Positions 32,694-44,160 of a DNA stretch of 64,000 bases are shown here, piece by piece. The notes under the pieces were generated by a model. It was not told the DNA's origin and did not search any database. It saw only the letters and a program-made list of their open reading frames with translations. The position numbers were made by a program, and so were the translations under genes. Numbering within the stretch: position 1 is the stretch's first letter; each line of letters starts with the position of its first letter. Where the stretch lies: NCBI GenBank assembly GCA_038049695.1, contig CP142451.1, forward strand, positions 45,395,001-45,459,000. The letters run 5' to 3'. The DNA is from Cinnamomum chago (taxonomy: Eukaryota > Streptophyta > Magnoliopsida > Laurales > Lauraceae).

Positions 32694-34438
32694 TGTTAGT
32701 TTTTGAAAACTTCTGAAACAAGACCATATCCATTAGTAATCACAAGAATATGGTGATCATAAATGGAAAATATTATGGTTTCGCCTTTTCAAGTCGCCCG
32801 AGGGGACATGGCCCAGCCCAAGCAATATGAGGAAGGCAGAAAAGCCATAGAGGGCACAATTGTTCTGAACGCAGGTAGGGTCAGCTCAGAATGAGCGTCC
32901 CAGTGACTGATAGAAGCAATTGTGAACCTTAATTCAAATTACCGAGAAGCAAAGCTCACTCAAGGTAAAATGATATAAGGTTGAGATACAAATGTGTCGG
33001 TTGCGAATACAGTAGACCCGAAAGGGCGTACTAGCACCGCTAGGCACAAATGTTGCAAATCGCATCCTTGGAAAGGACACGAGATGGGATTTTTGAAAGG
33101 TCAAGATTGGATTCATAGGAGAGAGCAAATGGTATTCCAATCCGAAAATGAGCTCAACATTTCTGCGAGCTCGAAAGTCCGAAAAGGAAGGAACCAGGAT
33201 TTCTCAAATATGAATCCAAAAGTGACGGAAGTTTTTTTTTTGAAAGTGTCAAGATTGGACTTTATAGAAGAGAGCAAATGGTATTCCAATCCGAAAATGA
33301 GTTCAACATTTCTGCGATCTCGAAGTCCGAAAAGGAAGGAACCAGGATTTCTCAAATATGAATCCAAAAATGACAGAAGTTTTTTTTTTCTTTTTTTTTT
33401 GAAGATTTTTTTTTTATTTTTTTAAAAGAGTTCACATAGATCTCCAATTCGATCTTATGAAACCTCAGTTGATAGATCAGCCCCCAGGTAAGGGTAGGAT
33501 TACTTAATGAACCCGTTTGGAGGACCCTTGCCTAGAACAGTCTAGCTGTCTCCACACTCTGGACAAGGCTTTTCTTAGATCCACTTTGGTCAAAGAACGC
33601 AATTGGTGCAACCTTAGTGGCTTTTTTTTTTTGAAAGATTTTTTTTTTTATGGATTCATAGAAGAGAGCGAATGGTGTTCCATTCCGAAAATGGGTTCAA
33701 CATTTCTGCGATTCCGAAGTCCGAAAAGGAAGAAACCAAAGTTTCTCAACTTAAACCCAAAAGAGGAAAATCTGAAAAAAATTTGTAAATCAGATTTTGT
33801 TTTATTTTTTATTTTTTATGGATTCATAGAAGAGAGCGAATGGTGTTCCATTCCGAAAATGGGTTCAACATTTCTGCGATCCCGAAGTCCGAAAAGGAAA
33901 AAACCAAAGTTTCTCAACTTAAACCCAAAAGAGAAAAATCTGAAATTTTTTTTTTAAATCAGATTTTGTTTTTGATTTTTTTTATGGGTTCAACATTTCT
34001 GCGATCCCGAAGTCCGAAAAGGAAAAAACCAAAGTTTCTCAACTTAAACCCAAAAGAGAAAAATCTGAAAAAAAAATTTTAAATCAGATTTTGTTTTTGA
34101 TTTTTTTTTTATGGATTCATAGAAGAGAGCGAATGGTGTTCCATTCCGAAAATGGGTTCAACATTTCTGCGATCCCGAAGTCCGAAAAGGAAGAAACCAA
34201 AGTTTCTCAACTTAAACCCAAAAGCGGAAAATCTGAAAATTTTTTGTAAATCGGATTTTGTTTTTTGATTTTTTTGAGAAAATTTTTTTAGAAACAAGAA
34301 AGACTGGAAATAAACTCAAAAGAAGAAATTTCCAAGAATCCCATCTCATGTGTTTTTTTTTTTTAGATGCAAGATCCAACATAGGCCACCAACTAAAAAG
34401 GAGCCAAAAGGAATCTAAGCACATGTTCATCAAATGAA
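32694..34438 (-). repeat. Element G 5' UTR with tandem repeats
   Basis: Non-coding leader between primer site and ORF1. At 33110-34290 a word containing CCGAAAATGGGTTCAACATT and CCGAAGTCCGAAAAGG recurs at least six times with spacings of about 130-170 bp. Copies carry T-rich or A-rich fillers of different length, and one copy (33984) is truncated. Newer copies include an AATGG-TGTT-CCATT hairpin. Open frames in the region come from the repeat. Confidence 0.7.
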
Positions 34439-34459
34439 CGAGTCCCACCGGGTATGCCA
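34439..34459 (-). promoter_or_regulatory. Primer-binding site of element G
   Basis: The plus strand here reads as a tRNA 3' end: CGAGTCCCACC, then GGGTATG and terminal CCA. It lies three bases from the LTR start at 34463. On the minus strand it is TGGCATACCCGGTGGGACT, the right place and shape for a primer site. I could not name the tRNA. Confidence 0.6.
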
Positions 34460-34462
34460 GCT

Positions 34463-36974
34463 TGATGGACCCGGCTTTTGTCTTTTTCCAAAGCTGCCTC
34501 CGCCCCGGGGCTGACGGGGTATGGTGGAGGGAAAAAGGAAAAGCGGGCATCAGTTTTTTTGTATGGGTATGCCAATTTCTCTTTAATACTTGGAATTTAG
34601 AAATGGTGATCCGGAGATCCACCTTCACAAGTAAAAAGGGAAATGAAACTTTTTTCTAGTTTTCCATTGCCTACATATTTTAATAAAAGAGACAGTTTTG
34701 TTTGAATGCCGTGAAAGGCGTTTTTGTGCCGTAGAAGGCGGTTTGGTGCCGTTGGAGGCGATTTTGCCATGAAAGGCGATTTACAAATCTTATCAATAAT
34801 GAAAGACAAGAGATGTGATTTTTTGTCTCTTTAGAAAAAATACAATTTACAACAGAAATGTAAGAAAAAGGAATCTAACTTCTCATGCGATTGTGGGAGG
34901 GCTCGTTCAGATCGATGGTCGCGAGTCATGTATGGGCTCCGCCATCGTCCTTCAGATGAGAACATAGTGCTTGATTTCTTGGCTTGGCTCCAACCTCAGA
35001 TTTTTAGAGGATAAGGACCAAGATAAGGTCCTATATCCGGTAAAAAACTGAGTAGACGGGCTGAAAAGCCGCATCTAGCCATGTTGGATAGAAGGAGAGG
35101 TGGTCTTTGGGGGGGTGGCCCCCCAAGGGGCTTCAATCACCTTGTTGAACTTGTTGCAGCAGAGTTTTCTTGAAGGAGCAGGGTTGTAGAGATTTCTCCA
35201 AGGATTTTTGAATGATTTTCTGGCGATTTTTCCGGATCTGTGGCGATTTTCCCGGATCCTTCTGTGTGTGTCCCCCTTTCTTGGAATGCTTGGAGAGGAC
35301 TCCTATTTATAGGCCTTTTGGTAGCCTTTAGGAGTGATTTATGAGCCTTTATGGTAATAAAGCTCATTAAGGGAGGAGTTACAAGTTTAATTGCTTTTTG
35401 TTTTGTAACTCCTGACCCTTGGATTTCATTGGCCGGAGGAGAGTCATGGGCATTTAATCGCCTTTAATCTCCATTATGTTAGGAGTTTCATGGCTTGAAT
35501 GCCATGATTGCTTGGACTTGTAACTCCTGAACAGAGGCTTCTGATTGGGCCGTTCAAGATAATGGGTTAATGACCGCATTAACTTGCCATAAACGGGCCA
35601 ATTGATTGCACTAAGTGGCCACCTTGGTAGCTGAAGAGTCGCGGGCCATGTTGCGTCTCTTGGAATTCCCTTTGCGATGATCATCGATGGATCCTTATGT
35701 AAATCAACATCAGATGATCATGTAGTTTCAGACATTGGTTGATACCAGCGGGCCGGCAGCATCTGTCCAGTCGATTTCGCGATCGGGCGGGCAGAAAGTG
35801 CACTTTTTGGTTGTTCAGCTGGCGATCAACGAAGTTTTTGAAGTTCTTGGAAGGATTCCTGTGATCTTGGCGAATATCGGCGAATTTGGAGCCTCAAAAG
35901 TCTGAATCTGGAAAAATCACAGGGACAGAACAACTCGTCTCGCGAAAACGGACGAAACGGGGGGTCCCGGGGCGAAATCGGCGCCCCGGACCTCCCAGGG
36001 TCGCCGGCCCCATGGTCTCCGGCGACCATGGGCCATGGTCGCCGGCGACCATGGCCCAGGGTCGCAGGCCTGGCCCAGGGTCGCGGGGCTCTACGACCCT
36101 GGGGGGAAAATTGCTTCCCGGGGCCCGTTTCTGGCCGTTTTTCGTCGTTTTTCGCTTCCGTTTTTTTTGTTTGTTTTCTATGACATTTCTCCACATTTTT
36201 GGCTTGATTTCCCTCTGAAAAACATGATGAGAATCCTTGCAAATTGGTTTGCAAAGTTTCCGATTTTCCGGGAAAAGCCGAGCGCAGAACTGCTGATTTT
36301 CCGCCAGAAGCTGAAACAGGGTCAAACGATGTCGGAATGACCTGAAATTTGAGGTGAAGCTTCTTGAGCATTACATAAGACCAACCATCGGCTTTCTTTT
36401 GAGTTTTGAAGCCGTTTGGGGTCATGCAAATGCTTGCCTTTGATTTCACTGCGAGGGAAATGCCGAACTTTGACTTTCGGTCAAACGATGTCCGATTGAC
36501 CTGAAATTCGACGTGTGACTCCCTCATCAGTAGTTAAGACCAACCATAGGCTTTCATTTGAGTTTTGAAGCCATTTGGAGTCATGCAAACGCTTGCCTTT
36601 GTTTCTCCTGCGAGAGAGATGCCGAGCTTTGACTTTCGGTCAAACGATGTCCGATTGACCTGAAATTCGACGAGGAGCGTATTGGAGTCATTTTGAGATG
36701 ATCCGCAAGCTCCGAATTAGGTGCCATGGTCCCAGGGTGGTCCGCCGCCGGGAGCTGCTGCTTAGCTGTTGGAGAAGTGAAGCTAGGCCAAATGATATCG
36801 AAATGACCTGAAACTTCATGTGTACCTCTCTTTTGGTTCTTTTGAGTGACCTTGCAGTTTTTGTTTGATTCTGACAAGATCTGATGCTTGAAGTGGCGCC
36901 TGCCTATTTTGGTAGGATGCGGCTCCGTGTAGCTTTTGGTGTGAAGAGGCAAAGTGACATTTTTGGTGTTAACA
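34463..36974 (-). repeat. Element G 5' LTR (2512 bp)
   Basis: Pairs with 13444-15955, with identical length and about 99.4% identity by eye. It ends GTGTTAACA, next to the CTCCC duplication. The minus-strand TATA box is at 35304-35311, and the 30-nt palindrome at 36029-36058. In this orientation it would drive ORF1 and gag-pol. Confidence 0.92.
35304..35311 (-). promoter_or_regulatory. TATA box driving element G
   Basis: Minus-strand TATAAATA within CCTATAAATAGG. A leader of about 0.8 kb of LTR would precede the primer site. Confidence 0.65.
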
Positions 36975-36979
36975 CTCCC

Positions 36980-37297
36980 AAACCAGCCTCCAAAACTTCT
37001 CCCCAAATGTGAATTCTGTTAAAAACGAGTTTGGATGCTTTATATAGACTTTTGGCCTCAAAAACTCATCAAAAAATGGAAAGAGGCAGACCGCACCCGG
37101 TCTGAGTGTCTGGACACCAAGAAGCCATGAGGCAGTACCTCTGGTTGCAATTTTGGGGTCTGGTGTCCTGACGCCAGTTGGACACCGGGAGGCAGTAAGC
37201 TCCAGTTCTTCTTATTTCTTGGCACCTTTCTCCTATTTTAGCTCTAAAGTCCTTCTCTTCACCAAAAACACTAATAAACATTAAAATAACATAAGTA
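36980..37297 (-). repeat. Element B 3' LTR, inner part (truncated)
   Basis: Continues the LTR interrupted at 13443; homologous to about 42190-42480. The last ~75 bp present in the other LTR (42481-42558, including TTTTAGGCTCTCATCA) are missing, and the sequence passes from ACATAAGTA straight to the polypurine-tract complement AGCCCCCAACTT. Confidence 0.75.
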
Positions 37298-38759
37298 CAG
37301 CCCCCAACTTACACTTTGCCAGACCTCGAACAAAGCTAAAAAAAAGGAAAGACTAACTAAGGTCACTTTCGATGCCTTTAAACCTCTAAGTTCCCCTTAG
37401 AGGACGAGTTATAGTCTCGTGAGGGTTTGCAGTGAATCTACCCACAAAATTCCTAAAACAAAAAAATAGGGAGTCTTTTCCAAAATGATACCTACGAACA
37501 CCGAATATTCTTGATTATGGAGCTTTCAATACACATGCCAAATTTGGTTCACAAATCCTATCTGTTGGTCAGAAATCCACAAAATCTTGTTGGAAAAATT
37601 GATCGTGCACGGTGAAAATTGTGTACATATAGAAGCATGAAAGAACAAAACGATCCACTAAGAAACTCCGTGAAAACACAACTTCTTCTTCTTTCAAAAT
37701 TCTGGGCCACCTAACCTCAGTAAAAGAAAACATGATTCATCTCAAGACATTTATGGTGGCTTTCACACTATTGTTTTCCAAAGGCTGGAGCAACAGTATT
37801 TTAGTGATATATTTTTTTCTCTTTTTTTCTTTTTACTTAATATACCAAACACACATATGTGACTGTGCAATGCCTAGGTCCCTTAAACTTTCTAATTAAC
37901 CCACATAACAAGCATTAGGCTAATGACTCCCAAAACAAATGTCTTTAGGGCACTAGGTATATAAATAACCCTATGAGCTTATTGACTCAGGTTATACGAA
38001 CCCAAACTAGTCACAAAACTTTTTATTCTTTTTTTTCAATATGGTCCCCAACAATAGGCAGCCATTTCCATTTGCCCAAATTAATTCACCGATTTGTGGA
38101 TAAATCCACTCAGTTGAACCAGGACATTGTATGACCGAGGGTCGGCTTTCCATCATAATTGTTCTGAAGTTCTTACAAGTATGGAAATTATAGCTTCACA
38201 TTTCGAATTTTCTATATAATACGTATTAAGTGACAGATCAACAATTTAACAATTTCTTAAAAACTCTTTCTTAAAAACAAGATAATGAACCCTTTTTCTC
38301 TTTTTCTTCACAAAATAAAAGTTCCAAAAATCAATGTATCTTCGTTTCATAAAAATCCTCTTGGAAATCCCCCAAAACACTAACAAAAATAGCAATAAAT
38401 TGTTTTTTTAACTAAAAATAAAGGAAAAGAATAAAGGAAACGAACAAAAACTACTAAGACTAACCCAAAGGTCAGTCAAGGTTAATAACCCACCCCCTAA
38501 CTTAACTTAACATTGTCCACAATGTGAAGCACAAAAATAATGAGATATAAAGGACAAGGAAAGTAAAAGAAAAAGGAGGGTATTCACCTGGGTACCGCTT
38601 AACATTAGGTGGAATGGAGGAAAATGGGGAGGACACCCCTAACTCAGACCAAAGTACCTGCAAAATGTTAGTGGCAAGAAAAAAAAATAAAAATGAAGAA
38701 AACCTACTAAGTACACACCAAACCTGCATAAATACATGACTCAACACTTCCTTCATGTC
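37298..38759 (-). other. Element B 3' untranslated region
   Basis: Non-coding, homologous to 5359-6749 and 45639-47089. It includes the complement of ATTGTGGACAATGTTAAGTT near 38510. About 130 bp present at the protease/3' UTR joint in A and C are missing here. Confidence 0.6.
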
Positions 38760-41037
38760 CACCTCCTTTATATGATCTTCCTGATCTCAGACAGATCAGG
38801 AGCAATGATAACTGGCAAGGAATCTTCAGGTTGAAGAGCTTTTTCTACAAGCTCATCAACAACATTGACTGCAAAGCAGTCTTCCTTCTCTGGAGGTTGA
38901 TGAGAGGCCCTAAAAGCATTCAGCCTCACTTTCATATTACCGAAGGAAACATCCATAACTCCGGTACGACAATTAATGTTCGCATTGGCCGTGGCCAAAA
39001 AGGGCCGGCCAAGAATGAGAGGAGTGTGTTTCCTCGAGTTTTGCACGGGTTCAATGTCAAGGACGATGAAATTGCCAGGAAAAAAAATTGTCGACCTTGA
39101 CCAGAACATCCTCAATTATTCCCCGGGGTATCCTAACAGATCTATCAGCAAGTTGCAAGGTAACCTGAGTGGGCTTCAATTCCCCAAGCCCAATCTGCTC
39201 ATACACCAAGTACGACAAGAGATTGACACTCGCTCCAACATCCAATAATACATGATCAAGGATGTGACTCCCAATCGTACAAGTAATTGTGGGAGTGCCA
39301 GGATCTTTCAGCTTAGGAGGAGTGTCATTATGGAAAATCGAGCTCACTTGCTCGATAAGCAAAATTGTCTTTGGCACATGAGATTTAGATTTGCTAATTT
39401 GAGTGCATAAATCTTTCAGAAATTTCACATACGAAGGCACCTACTTGATAGAATCCAGCAAAGATAGTTTGATCTTTACTTGCTTGAACACTTCTAGCAC
39501 TTCATCCATGGTTTCTCCCTTTTTACTAAAGGGAGAGGGTGTGTCAAGACAAGTGGGGAAATGGGCAAATGGGGATGCCACAGCCGGGACTGATGAAGAG
39601 CTGGGAGGGTTGACCTCCTTTCCCTTAGAAACCATGTCAGCCCCAAAACCCTTAGGAGTGGCTGTAGGTTCTCTCGCATCCTTCTTAGGTTCCGCAGGCC
39701 TAGTTTCAACCTCACGCCCATTCCTCAATGTAACCACCATTTTATCTTGCTCATGATAGGTATCATGAGGTTGCAAGCCATTACCCACCTTGAATGTATT
39801 CTTGGGGTTGGCCGTGGGTTGGTTGGGCAAACGTCCCTCCTCTCTTCTGTTAAGTACAATAGCTATTTGGCCTATCTGGGCCTCTAGCTTGGCTATGGAC
39901 TAGGAGTGGGAATGGACCAGCTGAGTGGTTACTTTGAGCTCTTTGAGCTCGTGCAGCACTGTTTCTTCAAAGGATGGATTCCCTTGAGGTGGTTGAGGGG
40001 TGGGGTGCTGGGAGGATTGTTGGGAATGATAGGTTGTAGGATTAATAGCAAAATTCTGCCTGGGCGGTTGAGAGTATGAAGTGCCCTGGCCGCTAGGGCG
40101 ACTTCAAGGCAGAATTGGGGTGATTACGCCATCCCGGGTTATAAGTATCAGAAAGTTGTTCATTACCCGGTTTGGAAAACCCCTGTGCAACATTCACTTG
40201 CTCTTGCACAAATTTAGGGAGCTGAGAGGCTGCAGGGCAATTGCTCACAAAATGAACGAGACTGGAGCACAAAGCACAAACACCTTGAGCAGATGGAGAT
40301 TGGAAAGATTGACCCACAGACAATAGTTGATCCAACTTTTGGGTCAAGGCAGCCACTTGAGTGTTGAGTTTCAAACATCCCTCTAGGTTTTTTAGAGTTA
40401 CAGGTTGCCGGCCTTTCCTATCTAGCAGTGGAGGCATGGTGTTGAAAGGTCTCACTCACATTCTCATGTAGCTCCCATGCCTCATCCTCATTTTTAACAT
40501 AATAGATCCCCCACTGGCGGTGGCAACCATGTTTCTCCATTCAGGAGACAATCCAATATAAAAGAATTGCACCAATTGCCACTTGGCAATTTGGTGATGA
40601 GGACACTTCCTAATGAGATCTTTGAATCTATCCCATGCCTCATGAAATTGTTCACCATCTGTTTGGGCGAACGATGTAATGGATCTCCTGTGCTAATTGA
40701 TTTTACCCACAGAGAAATATTTATCTATGAGTTTTTGTTGCAGTTGGGCCCAAGTGGTGATGGAGTTCGCTGCTACCCAATACTTAGCTTTGTCCTTCAG
40801 CGAAAACGGAAAAAGAAACATCTTTAGGGCCTCACTATTGAAATTGTTCATTCTCACGGTGGAGCAAATAACCACAAAGTCATCAATATGATTATATGGG
40901 TCTTCATTGTTCAAACCATAGAAAGAAGGAATAAGATTTATTGTACTAGGTTTGATTTCATATTGAGCTACCTGAACTGTAGGCAGCTGAATACATGATG
41001 GCGACGCGTATTCTGAAGGACTATAGTGCTCCTTCAA
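38760..41037 (-). pseudogene. Element B gag-protease, broken
   Basis: Read right to left: gag N-terminus and core (CIQLPT, FYGLNNEDPYNHIDDF, SITTWAQLQQKL; 40693-41037), continuation with CPHHQIAKW, a CX2CX4HX4C knuckle (CALCSSLVHFVSNC, near 40250), a linker (39441-39830), and a protease with LLDVGASVNLL (near 39230) and GRPFLATANANINC (near 38985). Several stops interrupt the frame, for example between the linker and protease near 39441. RT, RNase H and integrase are absent at the same point as in copies A and C. Confidence 0.75.
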
Positions 41038-41511
41038 GGGCCGGAGAGGGGGTGTAGCGGGTGGAGCCCCGTCTTACTTTCTTGGCCATTTATTAGTTTG
41101 TGTGTGAAAAATCAGAAGAGTGTTTAGATTATCTAATTTCCCTAAGGACTTGCTCTAAATTTTGGTATAGAGATACCAAATCTGGACGACAAGAGCGATG
41201 ACCAAGCATGCACACACAACACTTACTGCAATTATATGAAAAGAATCAGAAAGTCTAGGCTTACCGTGCTTTAGCTAAAAGAGAACTTTGATTGAGTATA
41301 ACCTTTTTTTTCTCTTTTTTCAAGAACTCTCCATGATCCTACACAAACTCTAGGATTATTTGTGTTAGAATCGATACCATGCAGTAAGGATAGTAAACGA
41401 TGAGAGAAAAGATAATAAAGTAGAATAAAACAAATTAAAAAAATAAACTAATTTTAGAATTAAAAGAAACAAACAACCGTGCTAATTATCCACGGCAGCG
41501 ATGCCAAAATT
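41038..41511 (-). other. Element B leader with degenerate primer site
   Basis: Non-coding leader shared with A and C. The primer site at 41489-41506 reads TGGCATCGCTGCCGTGGA on the minus strand, a mutated form of the tRNA-Asp-type site better preserved in C (59875-59891). Confidence 0.65.
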
Positions 41512-42558
41512 TGATCGTTCCAAAACAGGGTTGCAAATATAATTTATACCTAGCTACTATCTCTACTTGTAAGAGCAAAGATGTCAATCGAGTGTCGTAT
41601 CCGCTGGGACAAAAAGGCTAAGTTGCGTTGGTTCCAGAATTTCTAGACTAATCCTAATAGAAAACGAAGTGTTGATTGATGGGTATTGGTTCCTAAATTA
41701 GCAATTTAAAGGAAAAGGTTTTGAATCAATCAGATAAAAGATCTCAGGGTACGAATCCACTCTAACTTCACACAATGGCAAGTATAGACCTACGGTTTCA
41801 CTATCAATGCTAAAAAGATTCGTTCTGGGTGCAAATCTTCACCGAGTCAACAAATAAGGGATGTGGATGTAGATCATGGCATAACCTAACTTTATGGCAT
41901 AGGTTATCCTAGATCTAACAACACATTCATTCCAGCATCGTTATATGACTAGTATTCGAATTTACAAGACTAAAATACCAAAGAAAGAGATGTTGCTTTA
42001 ATAAAATCCAATCAATGGATAACATCATGTCATATAACTAAGTAGCGTTCAAATTAAAACCCTAGAACCTATACATCACCAAAATATAAGACTAAGGCTT
42101 TATCGCAAACCAAAGATAGAGATTTAGTTACGCATGGCGAGAGGTTGACGAAGAATCTCTGACGAAATCCCCATTAACACTATTCCAAAGCTCCCAAACC
42201 AGCCTACAGAACTTCTCCCCAGATGTGAATTCTGTTAAAAACGAGTTTGGATGCTTTATATAGACTTTTGGCCTCAAAAACTCGTCAAAAAGCGGAAGGA
42301 GGCGGACCTCACCTGGTTTGGGTTTCGGAACGCTAGCTTCGCCAGGAGGTAGTACCTCTGGTTGCAATTTTGGGGTCTGGCGTCCAACGTTCTTCTTATT
42401 TCTTGGCGTTTTTCTCCCATTTTAGCTCTGAAGTCCTTCTCTTCACCTAAACACCTGTAAACATTAAAATAACATAAGTAATGACCTATACTACCATTCC
42501 AAGGTGTAACAAAGTCATCATTGAGGGGCCTTAAATTGTATATTTTAGGCTCTCATCA
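41512..42558 (-). repeat. Element B 5' LTR (1047 bp)
   Basis: Starts TGATCGTTCCAAAACAGG and ends GGCTCTCATCA on the plus strand, followed by the AGTAC duplication (42559-42563). Full length compared with its truncated partner. Confidence 0.85.
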
Positions 42559-43060
42559 AGTACCATCCTGGAAAAGTAAATGTAGTTACGGGCGACTTAA
42601 GGTTTGTCAGTCACCCTAACTCACTTATGTGTGGAATGATCATTCATAGAATAGTTTCGTGACTTGGACGTTGAGTTACAATCACTCGATGCGGGTGTTA
42701 TGTTGGCAAGTATGTTAGTGTTCGAGTGAACTATTATTTAAAAGATTATGGGTATCAGAAGAATGAACTAGAGTTGATGAGAACTATCAAACACATTGCA
42801 GAGATGCTAGATATCAAGATCTTTTAGGGTGTTTTGTATTTGTAGGATTGATTGTGGGTACTAGACGTAGAATACTTGAAGAATGAGAATATGACGGAGG
42901 CACATTACATGAGGTATTTGATGCACCCGAGCAATACAAAAATGTATTAGAACTTAAAGGGACGATTCTGGCAAAATAACATGAAGAGAGAAATTGCTAG
43001 ATTTGCTTCTAGATATCTAGTTTGCCAGTATAGATTAATAGGTAGCAAATCCCCTACCCC
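42559..43060 (+). pseudogene. Element E: integrase N-terminal relic
   Basis: Resumes E after element B: AGTACCATCCTGGAAAAG continues the RNase H end. Further on, ATGCACCCGAGCAATACAAA, AACTTAAAGGGACGATTCTGG and AACATGAAGAGAGAAATTGC match the integrase zinc-finger coding region of element D (54625-54725). Stops and indels are frequent. E cannot encode protein. Confidence 0.75.
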
Positions 43061-44160
43061 TACCCCAGAGGAGGCAGCTAAGGAAAAGTCGTAAATCGTG
43101 ACTGAGTGGAGCACATATGATGAAGAGCATCGTACTAGCACAATAGAGGTCGATAAGAACTTGTGGGTTTCATCTTTTGTAGATTTATTTATGGCCATGT
43201 TTTTAGGCCTTTCTTTTGGAAATGTTCTTAATATACTTTTTTATTAACAACTTTTATGCTAATGAGAATGCTTTTGAATCTTTATGCATACTCTGATATC
43301 CTGTCTCTCTATTATGCTGAATGTACATGTAGTTATTTGGTAACGCAAGCTTTCACCGAATCACATAAATGCAATTGATAAAAAGATCATGAACTAGAAT
43401 ATTCTCACGCGTCAAAGCCCATGAGCGCACCTAGGGCAGGGGTTAATAACTCATATTGTCCAGAATCACCATGCTAATCCCGATTGGTTGCGGCCCTAAG
43501 TCAAGGCTATCTAGCCACCTTGGTGTCTTGACACCTTGCCCATAATTTCGTGCTTTCTTATTTTCCCAAATTTTATTATCTAGCCATTTCCCCAATTTTT
43601 CCAACAGTTTGTCAAAAAAAAAAACTCTTTCTGGTTCTCAAAAGAATTCGAAAGAAAATCAAATCAGAAACTTAAAGAGTAAATCCGCGGTGCCAATAGA
43701 GATGCTATGGGTCCCGTTTTGATGGAGAAAGAAGAAATTTCTTACTGAAACACATTTAACTTTTCCAATGTAAGAGAAAAAAAAATCTACTTTAGGAACG
43801 GAGGAAACACACTTTTCCATAGTGAAATTATCTATATTTACTTTTAACTTCATCAAATATTTCTTAATTACTTTATCCTAAGATAGTATTCTCTACTTTG
43901 ATGGAAACACATTCGAGAAGAGTACTACTATATCTATAACCCTTATCTAGTATCTATCTACTGCCCTTATAAAAGGGAAGATGTGACCTCCTCCAAATTC
44001 TCTGCCCACCTTACTGGTGGAGCCCACTTAGGCTATGCCATGATGGAAGCAAGTTGTGACAAAGCATTGCATCGGACTACTCATTCCCTTTCTCGATTCT
44101 TCCTTTCTTCACCGCCTCGTCCCCTTTCCTCTTGTTTGGAAAAAGAAACAGAGAGCTCTC
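43061..44160 (+). other. Unassigned, possibly host-derived, promoter-like
   Basis: Lacks similarity to the repeats elsewhere in the window. Near its right end TATAAAAGGG (43968-43977) is a strong TATA box, followed by a pyrimidine-rich leader-like stretch up to the insertion of element C at CTCTC (44156-44160). The sequence resumes at 61331 with more leader-like sequence. No coding exon is proven on this side. Confidence 0.4.
43968..43977 (+). promoter_or_regulatory. Candidate host-gene TATA box
   Basis: TATAAAAGGG matches the plant TATA consensus and lies about 190 bp before the insertion of element C. It is not inside any recognised LTR. Confidence 0.4.

Larger units (their letters stand above)
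13444..36974 (-). mobile_element. Element G: Ogre/Tat-like with antisense PMD gene
   Basis: A complete 23,531-bp Ty3/gypsy element inserted in element B's LTR, with a perfect 5-bp duplication CTCCC (13439-13443 and 36975-36979). LTRs are both 2512 bp and begin TGATGGACCC on the plus strand. Element-sense order: 5' LTR, primer site, repeat-bearing 5' UTR, ORF1, gag, protease, RT, RNase H, second RNase H, integrase, 3' region holding an oppositely oriented five-exon gene, polypurine tract, 3' LTR. An ORF upstream of gag and a dual RNase H are hallmarks of the Ogre/Tat lineage. By eye the LTRs differ at about 15 sites plus two 1-bp indels (~0.6%), so the insertion is recent. One frameshift in the integrase zinc finger is the main visible defect. 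Confidence 0.92.
12774..42558 (-). mobile_element. Element B: Athila-like, interrupted by G
   Basis: Minus-strand Athila-like element inserted into E's RNase H with a 5-bp target duplication AGTAC (12769-12773 and 42559-42563). Without nested element G and its duplication, it is about 6.25 kb. Order from the high end: 5' LTR (41512-42558), degenerate primer site, leader, gag, protease, 3' UTR, 3' LTR (37297-36980 then 13443-12774). RT, RNase H and integrase are absent. The low-coordinate LTR has lost about 75 bp next to the internal region. Confidence 0.85.

Noticed and set aside
34439-34459. tRNA gene
   Set aside because: Only the 3' end of a tRNA-like sequence is present, adjacent to an LTR; it is a primer-binding site.
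4340-42558. A and B as a simple tandem sharing one central LTR
   Set aside because: About 270 bp of E RNase H sequence lies between A's end and the LTR at 12774, and B has its own AGTAC duplication, so they are separate insertions.
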